Part shown: one piece after another, positions 1-6,033 of the stretch
Position numbering within the stretch: position 1 is the stretch's first letter
Layout of the letters: each line of letters begins with the position of its first letter
Source of the DNA: JBBSVE01 sp038233815
GTDB lineage: Bacteria > Pseudomonadota > Alphaproteobacteria > Rhodobacterales > Rhodobacteraceae
Direction: 5' to 3'
Assembly (NCBI GenBank): GCA_038233815.1
Contig: JBBSVE010000081.1
Location: 1 to 14,336 of the forward strand
DNA: 14,336 bases
Made by a program: the position numbers and the translations under genes
Notes under the pieces: generated by a model
Database searches by the model: none
What the model was told of the DNA's origin: nothing
Seen by the model: only the letters and a program-made list of their open reading frames with translations

Positions 1-302
1 CGGCCCGTTCGGAGCCGTCGGAGACGTTCCTGAGCCAGTGCCAGCAGATCGACACGGCCTTCCATCAGGCCCTGATGGACACGACGCGCAACCAGCTTCT
101 GATCCGTGCCAATGCGGTCAACACGATCCGCGTGCGGCTCATCAAGCGGGACCGTATTCGCCTGTCGCGGACCAATTTCGAGGCCGCGTTCCACGACCAC
201 CTGCGCATCATCGACGCGATCGCCGCACGTGACCGGGACGCGGGCACAGCGGCGATCGAGGATCACATACGCAACTCGCTACAGCACGCTGTCGGAGCGT
301 AA
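1..302 (+). CDS. GntR-family regulator, FCD ligand-binding domain, 3' end only
   Basis: This is the C-terminal end of a transcriptional regulator, open from the window edge (frame begins at base 3) to a TAA at 300-302; the DNA-binding half lies outside. The visible 99 residues are an all-helical FCD domain. Three of its metal/ligand positions are recognisable: an Asp-x3-His pair (IDTAFH), a His in HDHLRII and a His in DHIRN. In this family the FCD domain binds a small carboxylate or sugar acid, often through a metal, and controls an N-terminal winged helix. The segment aligns well with the C-terminus of the second GntR protein at 1838-2491 (shared pattern D..xH, N...I..A..VN.I...LI...R.R, HL.+I.A..ARD, AI..HI), so the two are paralogues. 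It converges on the propeller gene, whose stop is 14 bases away. The family call is solid; the ligand is unknown. Confidence 0.85.
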   Translation, partial: ARSEPSETFLSQCQQIDTAFHQALMDTTRNQLLIRANAVNTIRVRLIKRDRIRLSRTNFEAAFHDHLRIIDAIAARDRDAGTAAIEDHIRNSLQHAVGA

Positions 303-316
303 GTTCCGCTCAGGCA

Positions 317-1696
317 TCAGTGCGAGAGGTCGGTGACGAAGATCTGGTTCCACGCCGTGTCGCCCGTCTTGACCGTCCGCTGGTAGGCGATGGACTTCCC
401 GTCCGGCGCGAACACCGCCGCCAGCGGCAATACGGGCTGATCCTTGGACCCCGGCGCCACCTCCCACGTCTCGCCGCTCGCGGCATCCGTGATCTGAACG
501 CCGCCGTTGCCCGCATAGGCGATGAGCGTGCCGTCCGGGCTCCACGTGAAGGTGGACTGCACGTCGAAGGCGTTCTTCGTCACCTGTGATATGTCTCCCC
601 CATTCGGCGATACCGTGAAGATCTGCACCACGCCGCCGTCATCCTTCTTCAGGAACGCGAGCTTCGCGCCATCCGGCGAGGAGCGGACCCAGAAGCGCGG
701 ACCCTCCACCCCGGGGTTCTTCGCGTCCGCCGTATGGGTCAGGCGGCGCTGCACGGTGCCTTCGGGCGGCAGCGGACGCGTCGTCTCGGTTCCCTGCAGG
801 GGGCCGTCGGCGGAGGCTTTGGTCACATCCTCAGGCAGGTCGGCGATGAAAACTTCCGTGAGCTTCTGGCCGTCCTTGCCAACCGTATCGCCCAGAAAAG
901 CCACAGCGTGGCGCTGTTTCGTGCCATCCGCTTTAATGTAGCCGTCCTTGCCGACCCAGCCTTCCTCGTAGGCACGGTTGATCTCGTCCGAGCCGGGTTT
1001 CGGTGCGTTCACCGTCCGCGTGGCGAGCACGGTGAAGGTCGTGCCGTCGCGGTTGCGGATGCTGTCGTGATCGACCTTGACCGGCATGCCCGGCACGCTG
1101 ATCCCGACGTTGCGCTGGTCGAGGTCATGGTCGCCGCTGTCGCCCAGCGCCGCCAGAACCGCATCCTGATAAGTGAAGCTCAGCCACTGGCCGTCGGGCT
1201 CGTAGACATGGACATGGCTGCCGCCGCGCAGCGCCCCCGGTGTGAAGGGCGGCGTGATGTCGCGCGCGTCGAGGTTGATGCCAACGCCGGGATCGCTTTC
1301 CTCCACGATCGTGCCCGCCCGGTGCGGGCCGCCGTAGGACCAGTCCGCAGTCGGGTTTTCCGGCCCGTGGATGAAGACAACGCTGTTCTGCGCAGGGTTG
1401 TGCGTGACGACGCCCACGAAAGCGCCGTTGGTCGCGGTGTAGAGCGTCTCGATCTTGCCGGACTTGACGTCGACGCGCTGGATCACGGGGCTGTCGAACT
1501 TTGCCCCTTCGGTGTCGGAGCGTTCATCGAACACGATCCACTGGCCGTCGGGCGAAAAGACATTGGCATTGGTCAGGATATGTCCGGTCGCGGCATCGGT
1601 GATCTGACGCTCCTTTCCGGTCCAGCCATCGGCATTCGCCGACGCGGCGACCAGAATGGCCATCGATGCGGCAGTCACGAAACCGGCTACTCTCAT
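317..1696 (-). CDS. Exported beta-propeller protein, DUF3748 / YidR-like
   Basis: This encodes a 459-residue protein with a clear Sec signal peptide: residues 1-22 have a short basic start, a hydrophobic core and a cleavage site after A-N-A, so the mature protein should be periplasmic. The rest is built from TolB/PD40-type blades, seen as repeats such as FSPDGQWIVF (about 47-56), EPDGQWLSF, SSPDGAKLAF, WSPDGTLIAY and FAPDGKSIAY. The N-terminal HILTNANVFSPDGQW and VFIHGPENP segments resemble my recollection of E. coli YidR (DUF3748), a family without an established function. I place the start at 1696, not at the in-frame ATG at 1711, because the purine-rich GGGGGGAAAG lies between the two and serves as ribosome binding site for the downstream ATG. 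The gene diverges from the GntR gene at 1838 and shares its operator region, which suggests co-regulation with sugar-acid genes. A role in sensing, binding or lactone hydrolysis is only a guess. Confidence 0.8.
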   Translation of the reverse strand: MRVAGFVTAASMAILVAASANADGWTGKERQITDAATGHILTNANVFSPDGQWIVFDERSDTEGAKFDSPVIQRVDVKSGKIETLYTATNGAFVGVVTHNPAQNSVVFIHGPENPTADWSYGGPHRAGTIVEESDPGVGINLDARDITPPFTPGALRGGSHVHVYEPDGQWLSFTYQDAVLAALGDSGDHDLDQRNVGISVPGMPVKVDHDSIRNRDGTTFTVLATRTVNAPKPGSDEINRAYEEGWVGKDGYIKADGTKQRHAVAFLGDTVGKDGQKLTEVFIADLPEDVTKASADGPLQGTETTRPLPPEGTVQRRLTHTADAKNPGVEGPRFWVRSSPDGAKLAFLKKDDGGVVQIFTVSPNGGDISQVTKNAFDVQSTFTWSPDGTLIAYAGNGGVQITDAASGETWEVAPGSKDQPVLPLAAVFAPDGKSIAYQRTVKTGDTAWNQIFVTDLSH

Positions 1697-1715
1697 TGTC
1701 TTTCCCCCCATTGGC

Positions 1716-1769
1716 GATCAGTGTTGTGGGAACTGATCGGATCAGTTACGTTTCAATAAATCGATCGGT
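1716..1769. promoter_or_regulatory. Candidate GntR operator cluster in a divergent promoter
   Basis: The gap between the propeller gene and the GntR gene contains a perfect 17-bp palindrome, AACTGATCGGATCAGTT (1731-1747). Its left arm also pairs with an upstream CGATCAGT (1715-1722), giving a second perfect inverted repeat with a 9-base spacer. Read as direct repeats, GATCAGT occurs at 1716 and 1740 and GATCGGT at 1763, spaced 24 and 23 bases, close to two helical turns. A loose plus-strand promoter, TTGTGG (1724-1729), 17 bases, TACGTT (1747-1752), would have the palindrome in its spacer. The neighbouring FCD regulator is the natural candidate to bind here. The palindromes are directly visible; the binding protein and the promoter are inferred. 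Confidence 0.6.
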
Positions 1770-1837
1770 GAGTCAACGGGCATGGACGATCATCACCCCT
1801 CCGGGACCTGCGTCGGCGCTACAGGCGGCGCACCGCG

Positions 1838-2491
1838 ATGACCGTCGCCGAACAGCCATTGCGCGATCAGGCCTACAAGGCGTTCACGAGACAGCTTCTG
1901 ACCCAGCAGTTCCGCCCCGGGCAGTTCATCTCCCAGCGCGAGCTGGTGGCGGGGACCGGCCTTCCCCTCGGCGCGATCCGGGAAATCCTGCCACGGCTGG
2001 AGGCGGAGGGGCTGGTCCGCACCATCCCCAGACGCGGCATGCAGGTGGCGCCCGTGGACCTCGACCTGATCCGCGAGGCATTCCAGTTTCGCCTGTTCAT
2101 GGAGCGGGAGGCGGCAGCACTTTTCGCCACAACGGCCCCCGACGCCACAATCGCAGAGCTGCGCCGGACGCATGAGGAGATCGTGGCGGAGGTCCGCACA
2201 ACGCCGGGCGGTCCGGCCCTCGACGCGCGGGCGCAGGCGGTCGACCGGTCGCTGCACGACACGGTCATCACCGCCACCGGCAACGCGATCATCGCCAAGG
2301 CCTACCTCGTGAATTCGGTCAAGATCCACCTCATTCATCAGGAGCGTCTGCGCATCGCGGGGCGTATCGAGACCGCCATGGCCGAGCATCTGGCCGTCAT
2401 CGCCGCGTTCGAGGCGCGGGACCCCGAGGCGGCCGTGCTGGCGATCACCCGCCATATCGATAATGCGCGCCGCATAGCTCTCGACCTCTGA
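1838..2491 (+). CDS. GntR-family transcriptional regulator (FadR subfamily, FCD domain)
   Basis: This is a 217-residue regulator of normal length for the FCD group. Residues about 9-72 form the winged helix-turn-helix (ISQRELVAGTGLPLGAIREIL, then LEAEGLV, then the wing IPRRGMQVAP). Residues about 78-210 form the helical FCD effector domain, with the expected metal-binding set D136, H140, H184 and H206. An effector that is a sugar acid or similar carboxylate would fit the family and the next two genes. The ATG at 1838 has only a weak purine stretch (AGGCGG, 1823-1828); no better in-frame start exists after the stop at 1769-1771. The mutarotase gene begins 19 bases after the stop, so the three genes to 4128 probably form one operon under autoregulation through the palindromes upstream. 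It is paralogous to the regulator truncated at the window start. Confidence 0.9.
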   Translation: MTVAEQPLRDQAYKAFTRQLLTQQFRPGQFISQRELVAGTGLPLGAIREILPRLEAEGLVRTIPRRGMQVAPVDLDLIREAFQFRLFMEREAAALFATTAPDATIAELRRTHEEIVAEVRTTPGGPALDARAQAVDRSLHDTVITATGNAIIAKAYLVNSVKIHLIHQERLRIAGRIETAMAEHLAVIAAFEARDPEAAVLAITRHIDNARRIALDL

Positions 2492-2510
2492 CCCGAAAGG
2501 CACATCCCCG

Positions 2511-2993
2511 ATGAAACGATCCGGCATCATCAACGACGCTCTCGCGCGCGCGATCGCCGCGATGGGGCACGGCGATCTTCTGATGATCGTCGATGCGGGA
2601 TTTCCGATCCCGCGCGATGCGGACAGGATCGACCTGTCCATCGTCGCGGGCGAGCCGGGGCTGGATCTCGTCTACCGCGCCATCTCCGCCGACCTGATCG
2701 TGGAGAAGATCCACTTCGCCGAGGAGGTGCCGGTCCACAACAAGCCGATGTTCGAGACCCTGAAGCGCTGGTTCGACGAGCGCGACTTCGAGACCGTGCC
2801 GCATGACAGCCTGCTCGGCGATTTCGCGCGGCGGGCCAAGACCATCGTGCGGACCGGCGCGCTCGACCCGTGGGGCAATATCGTGCTGCGCTCGGGGGTG
2901 GATTACACGCAGTATTTCGCCGACCCCCGCCTCGATCCGCCGGAGCCGTTCCGCGGCCTCATCGACCGCCCGCCGTTCCGCCGCGACGCCTGA
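2511..2993 (+). CDS. RbsD/FucU-family sugar mutarotase (D-ribose pyranase-like)
   Basis: This 160-residue protein matches the RbsD/FucU fold, whose members interconvert ring forms or anomers of sugars such as ribose or fucose in the cytoplasm as decamers. It opens with MKRSGIIN, has the catalytic His20 in GHGD, Asp28 in VDAGFPIP, the RIDLS motif, the VEK..FAEE strand, His98 in VPHDS, and IVRTG..DPWGNIVLRSGVDY. Two things are odd. The sugar-contacting Tyr of the usual PYAN motif is Trp here (PWGN, W121), while the Asn (N123) is kept. The protein also runs about 25 residues past the usual C-terminal end (FADPRLDPPEPFRG...). The ribosome binding site is GAAAGG about 10 bases before the ATG. With a GntR gene before it and a pentonate dehydratase after it, it probably serves a pentose or related sugar, but the substrate may not be ribose. 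Confidence 0.85.
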   Translation: MKRSGIINDALARAIAAMGHGDLLMIVDAGFPIPRDADRIDLSIVAGEPGLDLVYRAISADLIVEKIHFAEEVPVHNKPMFETLKRWFDERDFETVPHDSLLGDFARRAKTIVRTGALDPWGNIVLRSGVDYTQYFADPRLDPPEPFRGLIDRPPFRRDA

Positions 2994-3021
2994 CCGTATC
3001 GACACCAGCCAAGGAGACACC

Positions 3022-4128
3022 ATGCCCGCCCTCCCCGATCTTCCCGCCTCAGGCCTCTGGCTTGGCCGTGTCTGGCGTGACGGCACCGGACCATGCGTCG
3101 TGACCTTTCGCGAGGGTGCGCTCCTCGACATCACCAGCCGCGCCGCCCCCACCGTGCGCGACATTCTTGAAGGCGACGATCCCGCAGGCCATGTGAGGAC
3201 CGCGGAGGCGACCCCGCTCACCGGCGCATGGTCGTGGCTGGCGCCGTGCGATTTCCAGGCGATCAAGGCCTGCGGCGTGACCTTCGCCCGCTCCATGGTG
3301 GAGCGTGTGATCGAGGAGAAGGCCGCCGGCGACCCTGCCCGCGCCGCCGACATACGCGACCGCATCGCCAAGCGCATCGGCGACAGCCTGACCGACATCG
3401 TCCCCGGATCGCCCGAGGCGGAAACGGCCAAGCAGGCGCTGATCGCCGAAGGGCTCTGGTCGCAATATCTGGAGGTGGGGATCGGCCCGGACGCGGAGGT
3501 CTTCTCCAAAGCGCAGGTCCTGTCAGCGGTCGGGCAGGACGCCGACGTGGGGTTGCACCCGATCTCCACCTGGAACAACCCCGAGCCGGAGGTCGTGCTC
3601 GCCGTCACCTCGCGCGGAGAGATCCGGGGCGTCACACTCGGCAACGACGTGAACCTGCGCGACGTGGAGGGGCGGTCCGCGTTGTTGCTGTCGAAGGCCA
3701 AGGACAACAACGCAAGCTGCGCCATAGGCCCTTTGATCCGGCTTCTGGACGAGGACTTCACGCTCGACACCGTCCGCCACCTGCGCCTCGACCTCAGGAT
3801 CGAAGGGCCGGATGGCTATCGTCTGGACGGCCACAGCTCAATGTCCGAAATCAGCCGCGATCCGCTCGATCTGGTCGCGCAGTCCGTGGGGCGGCATCAT
3901 CAATATCCCGACGGGCTGATGCTGTTTCTGGGCACGCTCTTTGCACCTGTGCAGGACCGCGACACGCCCGGCAAGGGCTTCACGCACAAGATGGGCGACG
4001 TGGTGACGATCTCCTGCGCGGAACTCGGCGCGCTGAGGAACACGGTGCGGCTGTCGACGGAATGCCCCGAATGGACCTTCGGCGCGACCGCGATGATGCG
4101 CAACCTCGCCGGGCGGTCGCTGCTCTAG
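3022..4128 (+). CDS. FAH-family 2-keto-3-deoxy-pentonate dehydratase, XylX-like
   Basis: This is a 368-residue member of the fumarylacetoacetate hydrolase fold. It closely resembles my recollection of Caulobacter XylX, which dehydrates 2-keto-3-deoxy-D-xylonate to 2-oxoglutarate semialdehyde in the oxidative (Weimberg) pentose pathway. Diagnostic stretches are LAPCDFQAIKACGVTFA (74-90), LWSQYLEVGIGPDAE (145-159), STWNNPEPE (182-190), GNDVNLRDVEGRSALL (207-222), KAKDNNASCAIGP (225-237) and KGFTHKMGD (318-326). E188, E190 and D209 are the likely metal ligands. An in-frame ATG at 2803 would overlap the mutarotase gene; the start at 3022 has a strong AAGGAG (3011-3016) and is right for the family. 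L-arabonate or another 3-deoxy-2-keto acid could equally be the substrate. The other pathway genes (sugar dehydrogenase, sugar-acid dehydratase, semialdehyde dehydrogenase) are not in the window. Confidence 0.85.
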   Translation: MPALPDLPASGLWLGRVWRDGTGPCVVTFREGALLDITSRAAPTVRDILEGDDPAGHVRTAEATPLTGAWSWLAPCDFQAIKACGVTFARSMVERVIEEKAAGDPARAADIRDRIAKRIGDSLTDIVPGSPEAETAKQALIAEGLWSQYLEVGIGPDAEVFSKAQVLSAVGQDADVGLHPISTWNNPEPEVVLAVTSRGEIRGVTLGNDVNLRDVEGRSALLLSKAKDNNASCAIGPLIRLLDEDFTLDTVRHLRLDLRIEGPDGYRLDGHSSMSEISRDPLDLVAQSVGRHHQYPDGLMLFLGTLFAPVQDRDTPGKGFTHKMGDVVTISCAELGALRNTVRLSTECPEWTFGATAMMRNLAGRSLL

Positions 4129-4131
4129 CTC

Positions 4132-4674
4132 TCAGCTGCCCACGGCGCGCGCAAGACGCGTCAGCTTCGCGCGTTTCAGAAGCGGCTTCAGCGCCCGCTC
4201 CTCGCCCGACATGCGCGAGGCGTCCGCCCGGACGCCCTCCAGCGCCGCATCGACCCGGTCCGGGTGGTGCGACCACAGCTCCCACAGCAGGCCATCGGGG
4301 TCGCGACGCGCAACCCCCTCTCCCGCCAGCGTGCCGCGCGGGAAGTCGCGGGCGTTCAGCGTCACGATCGCATCGGCGGAGCCTGCGATGGCCACGGCGA
4401 GGACGTGGATGTCGTCTGGATCGGGCAGATGCAGCCGCGCCTCCAGTCCCGGTTGAGGCGGAACCGTGGCCTTGGGAAAGGACAGCGACAGGCGGGCGAT
4501 GGCGGCCTCTGCCAGGTCGCCCTCGGGCGCACCGAATCGCCGGGCGGCGCGGCGCCATTCCTCGAGGATGCGCGCCGACCAGAGCGGCTCGAAAAGCCCC
4601 TGCCCCGCCACCGCGACCAGAACCGCGCGCATCACCGGCGGCACCAGCACACAGGCGTCGAGCAGGAGCCTCAT
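4132..4674 (-). CDS. PIN-domain protein, probable ribonuclease
   Basis: This encodes 180 residues with a PIN fold in the first about 125: LLLDACVLVPP with D6, ILEEW with E38/E39, LPDPDDIHVLAVA with D85, D87 and D88, and ADAIVTLNARDFP with D101, N107 and D110. These acidic positions form the divalent-metal site that lets PIN proteins cut RNA. The C-terminal 55 residues are helical and basic and match no domain I know. No small antitoxin gene sits beside it. It begins 16 bases after the stop of the methyltransferase gene on the same strand, so the two are probably co-transcribed, and it converges on the dehydratase gene with a 3-base gap. I recall this PIN/methyltransferase pairing as common in Rhodobacterales, which suggests an RNA-maintenance job more than a mobile toxin. 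The cleavage target is unknown. Confidence 0.8.
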   Translation of the reverse strand: MRLLLDACVLVPPVMRAVLVAVAGQGLFEPLWSARILEEWRRAARRFGAPEGDLAEAAIARLSLSFPKATVPPQPGLEARLHLPDPDDIHVLAVAIAGSADAIVTLNARDFPRGTLAGEGVARRDPDGLLWELWSHHPDRVDAALEGVRADASRMSGEERALKPLLKRAKLTRLARAVGS

Positions 4675-4690
4675 GCGAGGGTGCGGGGCG

Positions 4691-5908
4691 TCATCCGTCC
4701 AACCTGTAGAACAGCGCCTTTAGATAGCCGCTTTCCGCCAGTTGTGGCAGGACGGGATGGTCCGGCCCCGCGTGCCCGGTGTGGATCAGTTGCGCCCGCC
4801 GTCCGCCCCGGCCGATCCCGCGCCCGCAGGCATTGCGGAACGCCGCGAGGTCGACCGCGTGGGAGCAGGAACAGAGGACCAGATAGCCCCCCGGTGCAAC
4901 CAAAGGCGCGGACAGTCGCGCGAGCCGCTCATAGGCGCGTAACCCCGCCTCCAGCGCGGGCTTGGCCGGTGCGAAGGCGGGCGGATCGCAGACCACCAGG
5001 TCGAACCTCTCCGCCGCTTCGCCGAGGCTTTCCAGAACCGCGAAGGCATCGCCCTGCCGCACGGTGAAGCGCCCTTCCGTGCCACTGGCCCGCGCCCCGG
5101 CTTCGGCCAGTGCCAGCGCCGCCGCCGATCCGTCGACGGCCAGCACGGAAGCCGCACCCCGCGCGAGTGCAGCCAACCCGAATCCGCCGACGTGGGAAAA
5201 GAGGTCGAGCACCCGGGCCTCCCCCGCCAATGCTGCGGCAAAGGCGTGGTTGGGCCGCTGGTCGAAGAAGAGACCGGTCTTCTGACCGCCGATCAGATCG
5301 GCGAGATAGGTGGCGTCGTTCATCGGCACCGGCACCGGCGCATCGACAGCACCGCAAAGGACGCGGGTCTCCTCCGCCAGCCCTTCCGGGACGCGCGCGC
5401 GCCCGGTGCCGTTCTTGACCACGTTGGCTACGCCCGTGACGTCGCGCAGCGCTTCCACCAGCACGTCGAGATGCGCCTCCGCCCAAGCCGCGTTGGGCTG
5501 GATGACAGCCGTGTCACCGAACCGGTCGATGACAAGGCCGGGAAGCCCGTCCGCCTCGGCATGGACCAACCGGTAGTAGGGCGCGTCGTAAAGTCGTGTG
5601 CGCAAAGCCAGCGCGCGCGCGAGGTGCGCTGCGAACCAGTCCCGGTCGATGTGCGCTTGCGGGTCGCGGTCGAGCATCCGCGCGATGATTTTGGAGGCGG
5701 GATTGACCGTCACGAGGCCCAACGCCCGCCGCGCACCGTCCTCAAGCACCGCAAGCGTGCCCGGCGGCAAGGCCTGCGTGCGCCGGTCCGTCACCAGCTC
5801 ATCGGCATAGACCCACGGAAACCCGTGCCGGATCGCGCGCGCCTCCACCTTCGGTTTCAGGCGGACGATGGGGCGGGTCGCGAGGGCGGGAGTATCTGGA
5901 TCGGTCAT
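4691..5908 (-). CDS. RlmI-like class I SAM-dependent RNA methyltransferase
   Basis: This is a 405-residue protein of the RlmI/YccW type. An N-terminal PUA-like RNA-binding domain (about 12-85, starting IVRLKPKVEARAIRHGFPWVYADE) is followed by a linker with GLPGLVIDRFGD, then a Rossmann methyltransferase domain. SAM-site motifs are GGQKTGLFFDQRPNH (207-221), VLDLFSHVGGFGLAA (233-247), the acidic VLAVDGS (255-261) and CDPPAFAPAK (307-316). The LCSCSH motif (345-350) supplies the Cys expected for 5-methylcytosine chemistry in this group. E. coli RlmI makes m5C1962 in 23S rRNA; whether this protein hits the same base is inferred. A weak GAGGG lies 13-17 bases before the ATG. It is the first gene of a minus-strand pair with the PIN gene and diverges from edd. 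Confidence 0.85.
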   Translation of the reverse strand: MTDPDTPALATRPIVRLKPKVEARAIRHGFPWVYADELVTDRRTQALPPGTLAVLEDGARRALGLVTVNPASKIIARMLDRDPQAHIDRDWFAAHLARALALRTRLYDAPYYRLVHAEADGLPGLVIDRFGDTAVIQPNAAWAEAHLDVLVEALRDVTGVANVVKNGTGRARVPEGLAEETRVLCGAVDAPVPVPMNDATYLADLIGGQKTGLFFDQRPNHAFAAALAGEARVLDLFSHVGGFGLAALARGAASVLAVDGSAAALALAEAGARASGTEGRFTVRQGDAFAVLESLGEAAERFDLVVCDPPAFAPAKPALEAGLRAYERLARLSAPLVAPGGYLVLCSCSHAVDLAAFRNACGRGIGRGGRRAQLIHTGHAGPDHPVLPQLAESGYLKALFYRLDG

Positions 5909-5919
5909 GGCCGTTCTCT

Positions 5920-5947
5920 ACCCTCTCCGCCGTCCGACGGGAAGGGT
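5920..5947. repeat. Imperfect inverted repeat in the methyltransferase-edd gap
   Basis: ACCCT (5920-5924) pairs with AGGGT (5943-5947), and inside it CCGTC (5930-5934) pairs with GACGG (5936-5940) around a single base. The arms are GC-rich, there is no T tract, and it lies between two divergent genes, so it is not a terminator for either. It could be an operator or one unit of a dispersed extragenic palindrome. Only the symmetry is visible here. Confidence 0.3.
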
Positions 5948-5997
5948 GGGCGGATACGGGCGCGATCTGGGCGGGAGCCCTCTTCCCTCACGGCATG

Positions 5998-6009
5998 GTT
6001 AGCGCTAAC
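5998..6009. promoter_or_regulatory. LacI-type operator palindrome upstream of edd
   Basis: GTTAGCGCTAAC is a perfect 12-bp palindrome with the central CG and flanking TTA/TAA typical of LacI-family operators. It lies 24 bases before the chosen edd start at 6034, where a bound repressor would block transcription. A sugar-responsive LacI-family repressor of the Entner-Doudoroff genes is the natural reading; no such regulator gene is in this window. The palindrome is seen; the protein that binds it is inferred. Confidence 0.65.
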
Positions 6010-6033
6010 ATGAGGGGTGAAAGGATCCCGCCC

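Noticed and set aside
2445..3770. A 441-codon minus-strand frame opposite the mutarotase and dehydratase genes
   Set aside because: It has low-complexity Ser/Arg content and no domain, and both genes on the other strand are recognisable.
4132..4674. The PIN gene as the toxin of a VapBC module
   Set aside because: No small antitoxin-like gene lies upstream or downstream; the neighbour is a full-length methyltransferase.
3228..4709. A 493-codon open frame on the plus strand across the dehydratase and PIN genes
   Set aside because: It overlaps two genes with clear family motifs, and its composition (Arg/Pro/Ala runs) is that of a shadow frame.
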